From contig NZ_CALMAT010000076.1 in NCBI RefSeq assembly GCF_937859865.1, positions 1-48,556 on the forward strand: a stretch of DNA of 48,556 nt. Reading direction: 5' to 3'. Below are positions 16,637 through 24,395 of the stretch, piece by piece. Each line of letters starts with the position of its first letter. The first letter of the stretch is position 1. A program made the translations under genes and the position numbers. The notes under the pieces were generated by a model. The model did not search any database and was not told the origin of the DNA. It worked only from the letters and a program-made list of their open reading frames with translations. This stretch comes from an uncultured Mucilaginibacter sp. (GTDB taxonomy: Bacteria; Bacteroidota; Bacteroidia; Sphingobacteriales; Sphingobacteriaceae).

Positions 16637-16779
16637 ACCAGTTGGAAAATATCCGTTTTAAAATCCAGCAGTTGGAGCATCAACATTACCCCAAAGTAAT
16701 TGAGCAGGTGCTGAAGAAGCTGATACTATTTTTAGGGTGGTAAAAACAGTATGGATGGGGAAAATGATTTTGGCAATTT
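16637..16779 (+). repeat. purN 3'-end direct repeat, copy 3, with 30-bp hairpin
   Basis: ACCAGTTGGAAAATATCC onward matches copy 1 more closely than copy 2 does, including the hairpin ATACTATTTTTAGGG / TGGTAAAAACAGTAT (16723-16752) and the following GGATGGGGAAAATGATTT. A 10-bp deletion (relative to AGTGAACCGA) has removed the purN stop codon, so this copy is a decayed fragment. Confidence 0.9.
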
Positions 16780-16783
16780 TAGG

Positions 16784-16928
16784 TGCTTGTTTAATTTTTA
16801 TTCAGAAAAAAAGCCGATACTTCTTTTACCACATAAAATTTGGTGTTGGTGTTCAGTTTTTGTAAACCAAAAACTAAATGTTTGCTAATTTTTAGGTGGT
16901 AAAAGAAGTATTGAAAATTTAAACAGAA
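16784..16928. repeat. Composite inverted-repeat element 3
   Basis: Outer left arm TGCTTGTTTAATTTT (degenerate, about 16784) and right arm ATTTAAACAGA (about 16917). Inner arms are ATACTTCTTTTACCACATAA (from 16817) and TTTAGGTGGTAAAAGAAGTA then T (to 16911). With purN copy 3 and the tetR control region it accounts for the 396-bp gap 16628-17023. Confidence 0.8.
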
Positions 16929-16979
16929 TTTTTCAAATGAAATGACAAAAGAATGAAATGCAATAACCAATCTTCATTG

Positions 16980-17002
16980 TACCTTTGTTTAACACTGTTA
17001 AA
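16980..17002 (+). promoter_or_regulatory. tetR promoter (-7 box) with overlapping operator
   Basis: TACCTTTG (16980-16987) is followed directly by the inverted repeat TTTAAC-ACT-GTTAAA (16988-17002), where transcription should start. The same TTTAAC-N3-GTTAAA core recurs at 17660-17674 before the efflux operon. This fits autorepression by the TetR protein. Confidence 0.65.
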
Positions 17003-17023
17003 TAATTTAGTGTTGTAAAATAA

Positions 17024-17626
17024 ATGGGAAGCAAAGACAGGATATTGCGTTTAAAAGAAGAAACCAGGATTAACATTTTGGATGCTGCCCTTCAAATTGT
17101 AAAAGACGAAGGATGGCAGGCTTTAAGCATGCGCAAAATTGCTGACGTGATTGAATACACGGCGCCTATCATTTATGAATATTTTTCGAGCAAAGACGCG
17201 ATATTGCTGGAACTGACCCGAAAAGGTTATTTACTGTTGTCAAGAGAGTTGCAGGAAGCAAAGGGCAAGTATCAGTTACCGGCTGAGCAACTTGAAGCCA
17301 TGTGGCTGGCTTATTGGAATTTCGCTTTTGCAAACAAAGAACTTTACCAGTTGATGTTTGGTGTTTCTACAAACTGCTGTTGCCAGTTATCCAATAAACT
17401 GGACGAGGCTGATTTGCCTTGGAGCCTTTTTACCAAAGTAATTGGCGATCTGATGAAGATAGAAGACATGAAATCAGACGTGATTTGCACGAAATATTAC
17501 ACTTTTTGGTCTATCGTTCATGGCCTTGTTTCTATTAATTTACTTGGTCGAAATTCGTCTGAAGACATCAACCGACAGGTACTTAAAGATGCTATTACCG
17601 GTGTTATAAATTCGATAACAGCATAA
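17024..17626 (+). CDS. TetR/AcrR family transcriptional repressor
   Basis: A 200-aa regulator. The N-terminal TetR helix-turn-helix spans residues about 12-58 (INILDAALQIVKDEGWQALS, MRKIADVIEYTAPIIYEYF, SSKDAILLEL). The rest is a helical ligand-binding/dimerisation domain with a Cys pair (STNCCCQLS) that could be redox or metal sensitive (speculative). It is transcribed in the same direction as, and just upstream of, an RND efflux operon and is the likely repressor. Matching palindromes flank the gene. Confidence 0.92.
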   Translation: MGSKDRILRLKEETRINILDAALQIVKDEGWQALSMRKIADVIEYTAPIIYEYFSSKDAILLELTRKGYLLLSRELQEAKGKYQLPAEQLEAMWLAYWNFAFANKELYQLMFGVSTNCCCQLSNKLDEADLPWSLFTKVIGDLMKIEDMKSDVICTKYYTFWSIVHGLVSINLLGRNSSEDINRQVLKDAITGVINSITA

Positions 17627-17650
17627 TCTTTTTAATTTTTAAATTACACA

Positions 17651-17683
17651 GTTAGATTGTTTAACGTTGTTAAACAATCTAAC
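17651..17683. promoter_or_regulatory. Perfect palindrome, likely TetR operator of the efflux operon
   Basis: GTTAGATTGTTTAAC - GTT - GTTAAACAATCTAAC: perfect 15-bp arms with a 3-bp centre, no T tail. It contains the TTTAAC-N3-GTTAAA core also found at the tetR promoter. It lies 22 bp before the first small ORF of the efflux operon. A terminator role is less likely because no T run follows. Confidence 0.7.
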
Positions 17684-17704
17684 TTATAGAAAATAAATAA
17701 TACA

Positions 17705-17842
17705 ATGAAAACAAACATCCAGCACTTGTACGATGTACTTAACGCTGTTAGAAAATTTAATGATCTTAAAATGGCTTTTTGGTATATTACTACCATTGGC
17801 ACTTTTTTAATCATCAAGATCATGCGCCTACTTAATTATTAA
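17705..17842 (+). CDS. Small membrane peptide, 45 aa, leader of the efflux operon
   Basis: A 45-residue frame, MKTNIQHLYDVLNAVRKF then NDLKMAFWYITTIGTFLIIK, ending MRLLNY. It has one predicted transmembrane helix (about residues 24-40) and basic flanks. It lies between the operator palindrome and the adaptor gene, on the same strand, 41 bp before the adaptor ATG. It could be a small RND accessory peptide comparable in position to YajC/AcrZ-like helpers, or a spurious frame. I know no homologue. Confidence 0.45.
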   Translation: MKTNIQHLYDVLNAVRKFNDLKMAFWYITTIGTFLIIKIMRLLNY

Positions 17843-17883
17843 CCTCATTTCAATTTCAAGCTACACTTATAAACTCTACTACC

Positions 17884-19038
17884 ATGGCAAAAGTAATCAT
17901 CATGAAAAACCTCGTTTTAGCACTTGTTGCACTTACCTTATATAGCTGTTCTTCAAAACCACCCACTGCCGCCGCACCGCCGCCGCCTTCTTTGCCGGTA
18001 GCAAGCGTTGTATCCGGGACCCAAACCACTTACCAGGAATATCCTGCTGCTGTGGAAGGAACAATTAATGTAGAAGTACGCCCGCAGGTAAGCGGAGCCC
18101 TGGATAAAGTATTTGTTGACGAAGGCGCTTTTGTAAAAGCCGGGCAACCCCTTTTTAAAATCAACGAACAGCCTTACCGTGCAGCCTTAAATAATGCCTT
18201 GGCCAGTTTACACGCAGCCGAAGCGGCACAAGGCAACGCACAAATTGAAGTTGACAAACTTACGCCGCTTGTGGCAAACAAGGTAGTATCAGCCTACCAG
18301 TTAAAAACGGCAAAAGCCGCTTTTCAGGTTGCAAAAGCGAATATAGAATCGGCAAAAGCGAATGTGTCAACCGCACAAATCAATCTGGGTTATACTTTGA
18401 TCAAAGCCCCCGTAAGCGGTTACATCGGCCGCTTGTTAAAAAAACAGGGAAGCTTAGTTGCCCCACAGGATGTTGATGCTTTAACTCAATTATCGGACGT
18501 GCATAACGTGCATGTTTACTTTTCTTTGGGCGAAAAGGATTTTGTATCCTTTAAAGAACAATACCCGGGCGAAACCTTGAAAGACAAGCTGAAACGGTTG
18601 CCGCCCGTATCATTATTACTGGCTGATGGCAGCGAATATGTCAGACAAGGAAAAATTGATGTAATTGATGGCCAATTTGATAAAACAACCGGCGCGATTA
18701 CAGTCAGGGCCAGTTTCTCCAATCCGCAGGGTTTGCTTCGATCTGGTAACACGGGCAAAGTGCGTTTAAGCCTTCAGCATACAGATGCTATCATCATACC
18801 CGAATCTGCCACAATCGAAATGCAGGACAAAGTATTTGTTTTTGCCCTGGCCGATAGCAATAAGGTTAAAAAACTACCGATTACCATTGTTGGCAAAAGC
18901 GGCACCAATTACTTAGTTAAAGATGGTATTAAAGCTGGCGACCAGATCGTATTAAGCGGCATTGACCACCTACAGGAAGGAACTGTTATCCACCCGGAAA
19001 AAGCTACTGACAAGGTTGCAGTGGTAGCAAAAAATTAA
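17884..19038 (+). CDS. RND efflux periplasmic adaptor (membrane fusion protein)
   Basis: A 384-aa lipid-anchored adaptor linking an inner-membrane RND pump to an outer-membrane channel. Signal peptide MKNLVLALVALTLYSC has the lipobox Cys; MKNLV (ATG 17902) is an alternative start. Domains in order: beta-barrel/lipoyl half (RPQVSGALDKVFVDEGAFVKAGQPLFKI), alpha-hairpin rich in Ala/Lys (about 95-165), lipoyl half (LGYTLIKAPVSGYIGRLLKKQGSLV), then beta-barrel and membrane-proximal domains. It matches the AcrA/MexA type. It is the first large gene of the tetR-controlled operon. Confidence 0.93.
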   Translation: MAKVIIMKNLVLALVALTLYSCSSKPPTAAAPPPPSLPVASVVSGTQTTYQEYPAAVEGTINVEVRPQVSGALDKVFVDEGAFVKAGQPLFKINEQPYRAALNNALASLHAAEAAQGNAQIEVDKLTPLVANKVVSAYQLKTAKAAFQVAKANIESAKANVSTAQINLGYTLIKAPVSGYIGRLLKKQGSLVAPQDVDALTQLSDVHNVHVYFSLGEKDFVSFKEQYPGETLKDKLKRLPPVSLLLADGSEYVRQGKIDVIDGQFDKTTGAITVRASFSNPQGLLRSGNTGKVRLSLQHTDAIIIPESATIEMQDKVFVFALADSNKVKKLPITIVGKSGTNYLVKDGIKAGDQIVLSGIDHLQEGTVIHPEKATDKVAVVAKN

Positions 19039-19061
19039 TACACCCAATAAACTTTCACGTT

Positions 19062-22000
19062 ATGTTTCAGAAATTTATAGAAAGGCCCGTACTTTCCACT
19101 GTGATCTCCATATTATTGGTGATCCTGGGCGTACTTGGCCTAACCAAACTTCCTTTACAACAATTCCCGGACATTGCACCACCAGCGGTACTGGTTGCTG
19201 CGGTTTATCCCGGTGCAAATGCCGAAACCGTATTGCGCTCGGTTGCGCCATCGCTTGAAGAATCTATTAACGGTGTAGAAAACATGAGCTACATGAGCTC
19301 AACTGCCAGTAATGACGGGACATTAGCCATTACGGTTTACTTCAAACAAGGCACCAATCCTGACCAGGCTGCGGTAAACGTACAAAACCGGGTAACCCAG
19401 GCTACCAGCCAATTGCCCGCGGAAGTGGTACAACAAGGCATCACAACTACCAAGCAACAAAACAGTTTTATCGGGGCAATCGGGATATACACGGAAGACC
19501 CTAAAAAATATGATGAAACCTTTGTGGCCAATTATGCACAGATCAATATTATCCCCGAAATAAAACGTATCCCGGGGATTGGTTCGGCAAGTATTTTTGG
19601 CGGTGTTAAAGATTATTCGATGCGTGTTTGGCTTAACCCCGGCCAAATGGCAGCTTATAAAATAACCCCAGCCGAAGTGATGGCTGCGATACAGGACAAA
19701 AACCTGGAAGCAGCGCCCGGTAAATTAGGCGAAAGAAGCAAAGAGGTTTTTGAATACGTAATTAAATACAAAGGCAAATTAACCAAACCTGAGGAATATG
19801 AAAACATTGCTATCCGCGCCAATGCGGATGGATCGGTGCTGCATTTAAAGGATGTGGCACGAGTTGAACTTGGCTCCTACTCCTACACCAGCAGCACCCA
19901 TTTGAATGGCAAAGATGGTATTGCTATAGGATTGATACAACTGGCAGGATCTAATGCCAACGAAATCCAGATAGCGGTAGATAAGGTAATGGAAAAAGCA
20001 TCGAAAGATTTCCCGGCCGGTGTTAAATACAATCAGTTTTACCGTACCAAAACCGCTTTGGACGAATCTATAACTCAGGTTGAGCATACGCTGATCGAAG
20101 CCTTTATACTGGTGTTTATTGTGGTGTTTGTTTTTTTACAGGATTTTCGGTCAACTTTAATTCCGGCCATTGCAGTTCCGGTAGCTATTTTAGGCACCTT
20201 CTTTTTTATGAACCTGTTCGGCTTCTCCATTAACTTACTCACGCTGTTTGCCCTGGTGCTTGCCATTGGTATTGTGGTGGATGATGCCATTGTAGTTGTA
20301 GAGGCCGTGCATGCTAAAATGGAGCATGAACACCTGGTGCCAAAAGCAGCCACAACCAAAGCGATGCACGAAATTACCGGTGCCATTATATCCATTACGA
20401 TGGTGATGGCAGCAGTGTTTTTACCGGTAGGTTTTATGACCGGTTCTACCGGGATATTTTACAGACAGTTTGCCTTTACCATGTCAATAGCTATCGTTAT
20501 TTCGGCAGTAAACGCATTAACTTTAAGTCCGGCACTGGCGGCATTGTTTCTGAAAAGCAATCATCCCAAAGAAGGCGAAGCTGTAGCTAAAAAAAGCTTT
20601 AAAGAAAAATTTTATGCCGGCTTCAACAGCAGTTTCAATACGATTACCAACAGGTATGCAGGCGGGTTAAAATTCCTGATCCGGCACAGATGGATTAGCA
20701 TGGGCGGCCTTGCCTTAATCGTTGTTGCTACTGTTTATCTGGTCAGCACAACCAAATCTGGCTTTATACCAACGGAAGACCAGGGTTTTGTGGCCATTTC
20801 CGTTTCCACACCTTCCGGAACTTCACTGGATGGCACCACAAAAATACTTAACCGGGCCGAAACTGAACTCGAAGCACTTCCATCAGCAAGGTTTGTTACG
20901 GCTATCTCCGGCTTTAACTTGTTAACCGCGTCCAACAGCCCTTCATCGGCAGTAATTTTTGTATTGTTAAAACCCAATGAAGACCGGGGCGCAGTAAAAG
21001 ACATTAATGCCATACAAGATATAATCCGGGGGAAATTAGGCGCGATCACCCAGGGCAGTTTCTTTGTGTTCAGCTTTCCAACTGTTCCCGGTTTTAGCAA
21101 TGTTGAAGCATTGGACGTGGTATTGCAAGACAAAACAGGCGGCAAGCTGGATAAATTCAGCGGAGTGGCCAACAACTTTATTGGCAAGCTGATGGCCAAA
21201 CCGGCAATTGCTTATGCCTTTACTTCTTTTAAGGCAGATTATCCGCAGTTGCAATTAGACGTTGATGATGAAAAGGCCAATCAATTAGGCGTAAGTGTTA
21301 AAGACATCTTATCAACCATGCAAGCCTATTTCGGTAGTGCCCAGGCATCGGATTTTAACCGTTTTGGCAAATATTACCGGGTGGTGGTTCAGGCAGATAT
21401 TGCTGACCGAACCGACCCGGCTTCTATTGACCGTGTGTTTGTAAAAAACAAAACAGGCGAAATGGTTCCCATCAACACGCTGGTAAAGCTGACCAGGGTT
21501 TATGGTTCAGAAACAGCTTCCCGCTACAACCTGTTCAACTCTATCGAAATAAATGCGATCCCTAAACCGGGCTACAGTTCTGGCGATGCCATTAAAGCGA
21601 TTGAGGAAACAGCCAAAGAGCAACTGCCGTCCGGTTTTGCCTATGAGTTTTCCGGCCAAACGCGTGAGGAAATTTCATCCGGCGGGCAATCGGCCATTGT
21701 GTTTATGTTATGTCTGGTATTTGTTTACTTCTTATTATCAGCACAGTACGAAAGCTACCTGTTGCCTTTAGCAGTTATCCTGTCTATTCCTACGGGTATT
21801 TTCGGCGTGTTTGCCGTATTAGGCTTAACCGGAATAGAAAACAACATTTATGTACAGGTAGCCCTAATCATGCTGATTGGACTGCTTGCTAAAAATGCTA
21901 TTTTGATCGTTGAATTTGCCGTTCAGCGGCGCAAAGCAGGCAACGGATTGGTTGATTCGGCCATTGAAGCAGCAAGGTTAAGGTTGCGCCCGATCATCAT

Positions 22001-22271
22001 GACTTCCCTCGCATTCGTTTTCGGTTTATTCCCGATGAGCATTGCAACTGGCCCATCGGCCCAAGGCAACCACTCTATCAGTATTGGTGCCGCCGGCGGG
22101 ATGGTTTCCGGCGTAGTGTTGGGTTTGTTCATCATCCCGGTGCTGTTTGTGATCTTCCAGGGATTGCAGGAAAAAATCACCGGTTTACCGTTAGCCGTTT
22201 TGAACAGGGACGATCAGCATGACCATCAACAGAAAGTTGACAACCAGGAACTTGAACTACAGAATAATTAA
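19062..22271 (+). CDS. RND multidrug efflux permease (AcrB/HAE-1 type)
   Basis: A 1069-aa inner-membrane proton/drug antiporter. It has a 12-helix RND layout with two large periplasmic loops. Landmarks are FIERPVLSTVISILLVILG at the N-terminus, PVAILGTFFFMNLFGFSINLLTLFA in TM3-4, IVVDDAIVVVEAV with the proton-relay DD pair, and the second-half IMLIGLLAKNAILIVEFA. The large hydrophobic family is HAE-1 (drugs, detergents, bile-like compounds); actual substrates are unknown. Composition matches its neighbours. No dispersed motif occurs in its 3.2 kb. Confidence 0.96.
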   Translation: MFQKFIERPVLSTVISILLVILGVLGLTKLPLQQFPDIAPPAVLVAAVYPGANAETVLRSVAPSLEESINGVENMSYMSSTASNDGTLAITVYFKQGTNPDQAAVNVQNRVTQATSQLPAEVVQQGITTTKQQNSFIGAIGIYTEDPKKYDETFVANYAQINIIPEIKRIPGIGSASIFGGVKDYSMRVWLNPGQMAAYKITPAEVMAAIQDKNLEAAPGKLGERSKEVFEYVIKYKGKLTKPEEYENIAIRANADGSVLHLKDVARVELGSYSYTSSTHLNGKDGIAIGLIQLAGSNANEIQIAVDKVMEKASKDFPAGVKYNQFYRTKTALDESITQVEHTLIEAFILVFIVVFVFLQDFRSTLIPAIAVPVAILGTFFFMNLFGFSINLLTLFALVLAIGIVVDDAIVVVEAVHAKMEHEHLVPKAATTKAMHEITGAIISITMVMAAVFLPVGFMTGSTGIFYRQFAFTMSIAIVISAVNALTLSPALAALFLKSNHPKEGEAVAKKSFKEKFYAGFNSSFNTITNRYAGGLKFLIRHRWISMGGLALIVVATVYLVSTTKSGFIPTEDQGFVAISVSTPSGTSLDGTTKILNRAETELEALPSARFVTAISGFNLLTASNSPSSAVIFVLLKPNEDRGAVKDINAIQDIIRGKLGAITQGSFFVFSFPTVPGFSNVEALDVVLQDKTGGKLDKFSGVANNFIGKLMAKPAIAYAFTSFKADYPQLQLDVDDEKANQLGVSVKDILSTMQAYFGSAQASDFNRFGKYYRVVVQADIADRTDPASIDRVFVKNKTGEMVPINTLVKLTRVYGSETASRYNLFNSIEINAIPKPGYSSGDAIKAIEETAKEQLPSGFAYEFSGQTREEISSGGQSAIVFMLCLVFVYFLLSAQYESYLLPLAVILSIPTGIFGVFAVLGLTGIENNIYVQVALIMLIGLLAKNAILIVEFAVQRRKAGNGLVDSAIEAARLRLRPIIMTSLAFVFGLFPMSIATGPSAQGNHSISIGAAGGMVSGVVLGLFIIPVLFVIFQGLQEKITGLPLAVLNRDDQHDHQQKVDNQELELQNN

Positions 22272-22308
22272 TCAAAAGCTGGTTTAAATTCTTGTTCAAC
22301 TTATCTCG

Positions 22309-22380
22309 ATGCTTCTTTTATCCACCTAAAATCATGTTGATAAGTGTTGGACACCAATTTTACAGGCATAAAAGAAGCAT
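22309..22380. repeat. Inverted pair of the dispersed motif (element 4)
   Basis: Left ATGCTTCTTTTATCCACCTA, right TACAGGCATAAAAGAAGCAT, 72 bp end to end. A degenerate outer arm CTGGTTTAAATT is at 22279. It lies between the pump gene and the outer-membrane factor gene. Confidence 0.85.
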
Positions 22381-22408
22381 CATCAATATTTATAAAAATC
22401 AATTCAGG

Positions 22409-22588
22409 GCCTGTTTAAATCAATATCAGATCCTTTGACAAGTTCAGGATTAATAATTACAATGCTTCTTTTATCCTATAAAAATTGGTGTCCGCATCAA
22501 TTTTTATAGATCAAAAAACTAATTACTTATCACTTTTTAGGTGATAAAAGAAGCATCATCAATACTTATAAAATTAGTTTAAACAAGC
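22409..22588. repeat. Composite inverted-repeat element 5
   Basis: Outer arms GCCTGTTTAAAT (22409-22420) and AGTTTAAACAAGC (22576-22588). Inner arms ATGCTTCTTTTATCCTATAA (from 22462) and TTAGGTGATAAAAGAAGCAT (to 22556). The centre has AAATTGGTGTCC and AATTTTTATAG words shared with element 4. Two elements in tandem fill the 346-bp gap 22272-22617 inside the efflux operon, so they may attenuate expression of the outer-membrane gene. Confidence 0.85.
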
Positions 22589-22617
22589 GCCAAGCTCAGC
22601 CATAAACAATTAACAAA

Positions 22618-24042
22618 ATGAAACGATCTATAATTTATTACACTTTTGCATTACTGCTTGCCATTTTGAGTGCCTGCAAAGTATCAAAAGATGTGGCTAT
22701 ACCAAAAGCGGAACTGCCCGAAAATTTCAGGAACGCCGCCACAACAACCCCTGCTGACACGGCCAGCGTGGCCGATATCCAATGGAAAAATTTTTTTACC
22801 GATACTGTTTTGCAAAAGCTGATTGACAGTGCGGTCATCCGGAATTACGACATGCTCATTGCCGTAAAAAATATAGATGAGGCACAGCTGCTGTTTAAAC
22901 AGGTAAAATGGAACTATGTGCCTGCGGTTAACTTAAATGTTACCGCCAACAGCAACCGCCCTTCCAACAACAGTTTGACCGGGCTGAGCATCGCGCAATA
23001 CAATATTGGCACCAAACATATCGAAGATTATTCTGCCAACGCCGCGCTTTCATGGGAGGCAGATATTTGGGGCAGGATCAGAAACCAGCAAAAAGGCGCG
23101 CTGGCGGCATATTTGCAAACTACGGAAGCTAAAAAACTGATCCAAACCAATATTGTGGCCAATGTATCGCAAGGTTATTACAACCTGCTGATGCTGGATG
23201 CACAGTTGGACATTGCACAAAAAAATGTGCGGCTGAACGATAGCACGCTGACCATAATTAAGTTGCAGTACGATGCCGGGCAGGTTACTTTATTAGCTGT
23301 GCAGCAGGCGGAAGCACAAAAATTAGTTGCTGCAGAATTGATCCCGCAGTTTGAAAAAAACATTACCGTGCAGGAAAACGCTTTGCGCATTTTAACCGGC
23401 AGGCTGCCTGATCAAATTGTTAGAAATTCAAAACTCGACCAAATAGCTTTGCCTCAAAACATCGGGACGGGCCTGCCATCGGCCATCCTAAGCCGCAGGC
23501 CTGATGTTAAAAGTGCGGAACTTGCTTTGGCAATTGCCAACAGCAACGTCGGGATCAGCAAAGCAGCCATGTACCCGGCCTTGCAAATAACGGCAAGCGG
23601 CGGCATCAATTCTTTTAGGGCCAGCAACTGGTTTAATGTGCCGGCCTCCTTGTTTGGAATAGTTGCCGGAGGTGTGGCGCAACCGCTTTTAGATCATAAA
23701 AGATTGAAAACGGATTACCTCGTTGCGAAAGTGGACAGGGAAAAAACTGTATTGCAGTTCCGGCAATCTGTGTTAAATGCTGTTGGCGAAGTCTCAGATG
23801 CACTGGTAGCAATTGATAAACTAAAATCACAACAAACCATTGCCATGAGCAGGGTGAACACGCTGCAGCAGGCAACTAAAAATGCCAACCTGTTATTTAA
23901 AAACGGGCTGGCAACATACCTCGAAGTGATTACCGCACAAGGAAATGTGCTGCAAAGCGAGCTGGAACTGGCTTCGATAAAACGCGACGAACTGAATGCA
24001 GTTTCCGATCTTTACCGGTCATTAGGCGGTGGTTGGAGATAG
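22618..24042 (+). CDS. Outer-membrane efflux lipoprotein (TolC/NodT-like)
   Basis: A 474-aa outer-membrane channel subunit of the tripartite pump. The signal peptide ends in a lipobox (AILSACKVSK). Paired OEP repeats follow: VADIQWKNFFTDTVLQKLIDSAVIRNYDMLIAVKNI and LSWEADIWGRIRNQQKGALAAYLQ in the first half. The second half has LPSAILSRRPDVKSAELALAIANSNVGISKAAMYPALQ, typical of the NodT group (RxPD motif). It completes adaptor-permease-channel order with tetR upstream. Confidence 0.94.
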   Translation: MKRSIIYYTFALLLAILSACKVSKDVAIPKAELPENFRNAATTTPADTASVADIQWKNFFTDTVLQKLIDSAVIRNYDMLIAVKNIDEAQLLFKQVKWNYVPAVNLNVTANSNRPSNNSLTGLSIAQYNIGTKHIEDYSANAALSWEADIWGRIRNQQKGALAAYLQTTEAKKLIQTNIVANVSQGYYNLLMLDAQLDIAQKNVRLNDSTLTIIKLQYDAGQVTLLAVQQAEAQKLVAAELIPQFEKNITVQENALRILTGRLPDQIVRNSKLDQIALPQNIGTGLPSAILSRRPDVKSAELALAIANSNVGISKAAMYPALQITASGGINSFRASNWFNVPASLFGIVAGGVAQPLLDHKRLKTDYLVAKVDREKTVLQFRQSVLNAVGEVSDALVAIDKLKSQQTIAMSRVNTLQQATKNANLLFKNGLATYLEVITAQGNVLQSELELASIKRDELNAVSDLYRSLGGGWR

Positions 24043-24074
24043 TTAAGTGTTGGGTGAAAACCTTGTAATTCTGG

Positions 24075-24199
24075 GCCTGTTTAATATTTTATCAGATAAA
24101 GTTTCCATGCTTCTTTTATCACCTAAAAATTGGCATTGCCTGGTTTTTGGTTTGTTTAAGCTGATATAAACACCAATTTTTATAGGGTAAAAGAAGCAT
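24075..24199. repeat. Composite inverted-repeat element 6
   Basis: Outer left arm GCCTGTTTAAT (24075). Inner arms ATGCTTCTTTTATCACCTAA (from 24107) and TTTATAGGGTAAAAGAAGCA then T (to 24199), with AAATTGG and CCAATTTT words near the centre. It follows the efflux operon. The outer right arm is not clear. The gap 24043-24395 holds this element, the single motif at 24324 and the purH promoter. Confidence 0.82.
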
Positions 24200-24323
24200 T
24201 AACGTTTTTTTATAAGTTCAATTAACTAATTTTTTTAATTCGATACCCTTCTGATTTCGTCTTTTGAACTTAACGTTTTTAATCCTATTACAAATTAAAA
24301 AAATCAAATACCTTTGTTTGCCC

Positions 24324-24347
24324 ATACTTCTTTTATCACCCTAAAAC
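24324..24347 (-). repeat. Single ATACTTCTTTTATC motif, intergenic
   Basis: ATACTTCTTTTATCACCCTA then AAAC, upstream of purH and about 15 bp after a second -7-like TACCTTTG (about 24309-24316). Confidence 0.75.
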
Positions 24348-24369
24348 CTTGAAAAAACATTAAAATTTC

Positions 24370-24377
24370 TACCTTTG
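24370..24377 (+). promoter_or_regulatory. purH -7 promoter box
   Basis: TACCTTTG, 18 bp before ATG 24396, with a weak -33-like CTTG about 20 bp upstream. It overlaps a possible TTG start at 24375, which is therefore rejected. Confidence 0.55.
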
Positions 24378-24395
24378 CGGCTCATTTTACTGTTC

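Noticed and set aside
14863-16779. Integron-type attC cassette array
   Set aside because: The repeats are purN coding sequence plus a simple hairpin, no integron integrase is in the window, and the characteristic attC core sites are not seen.
21223-21239. ACTTCTTTTAAGGC in the RND permease gene
   Set aside because: Only the short core is partly matched and flanking boxes are absent; consistent with chance.
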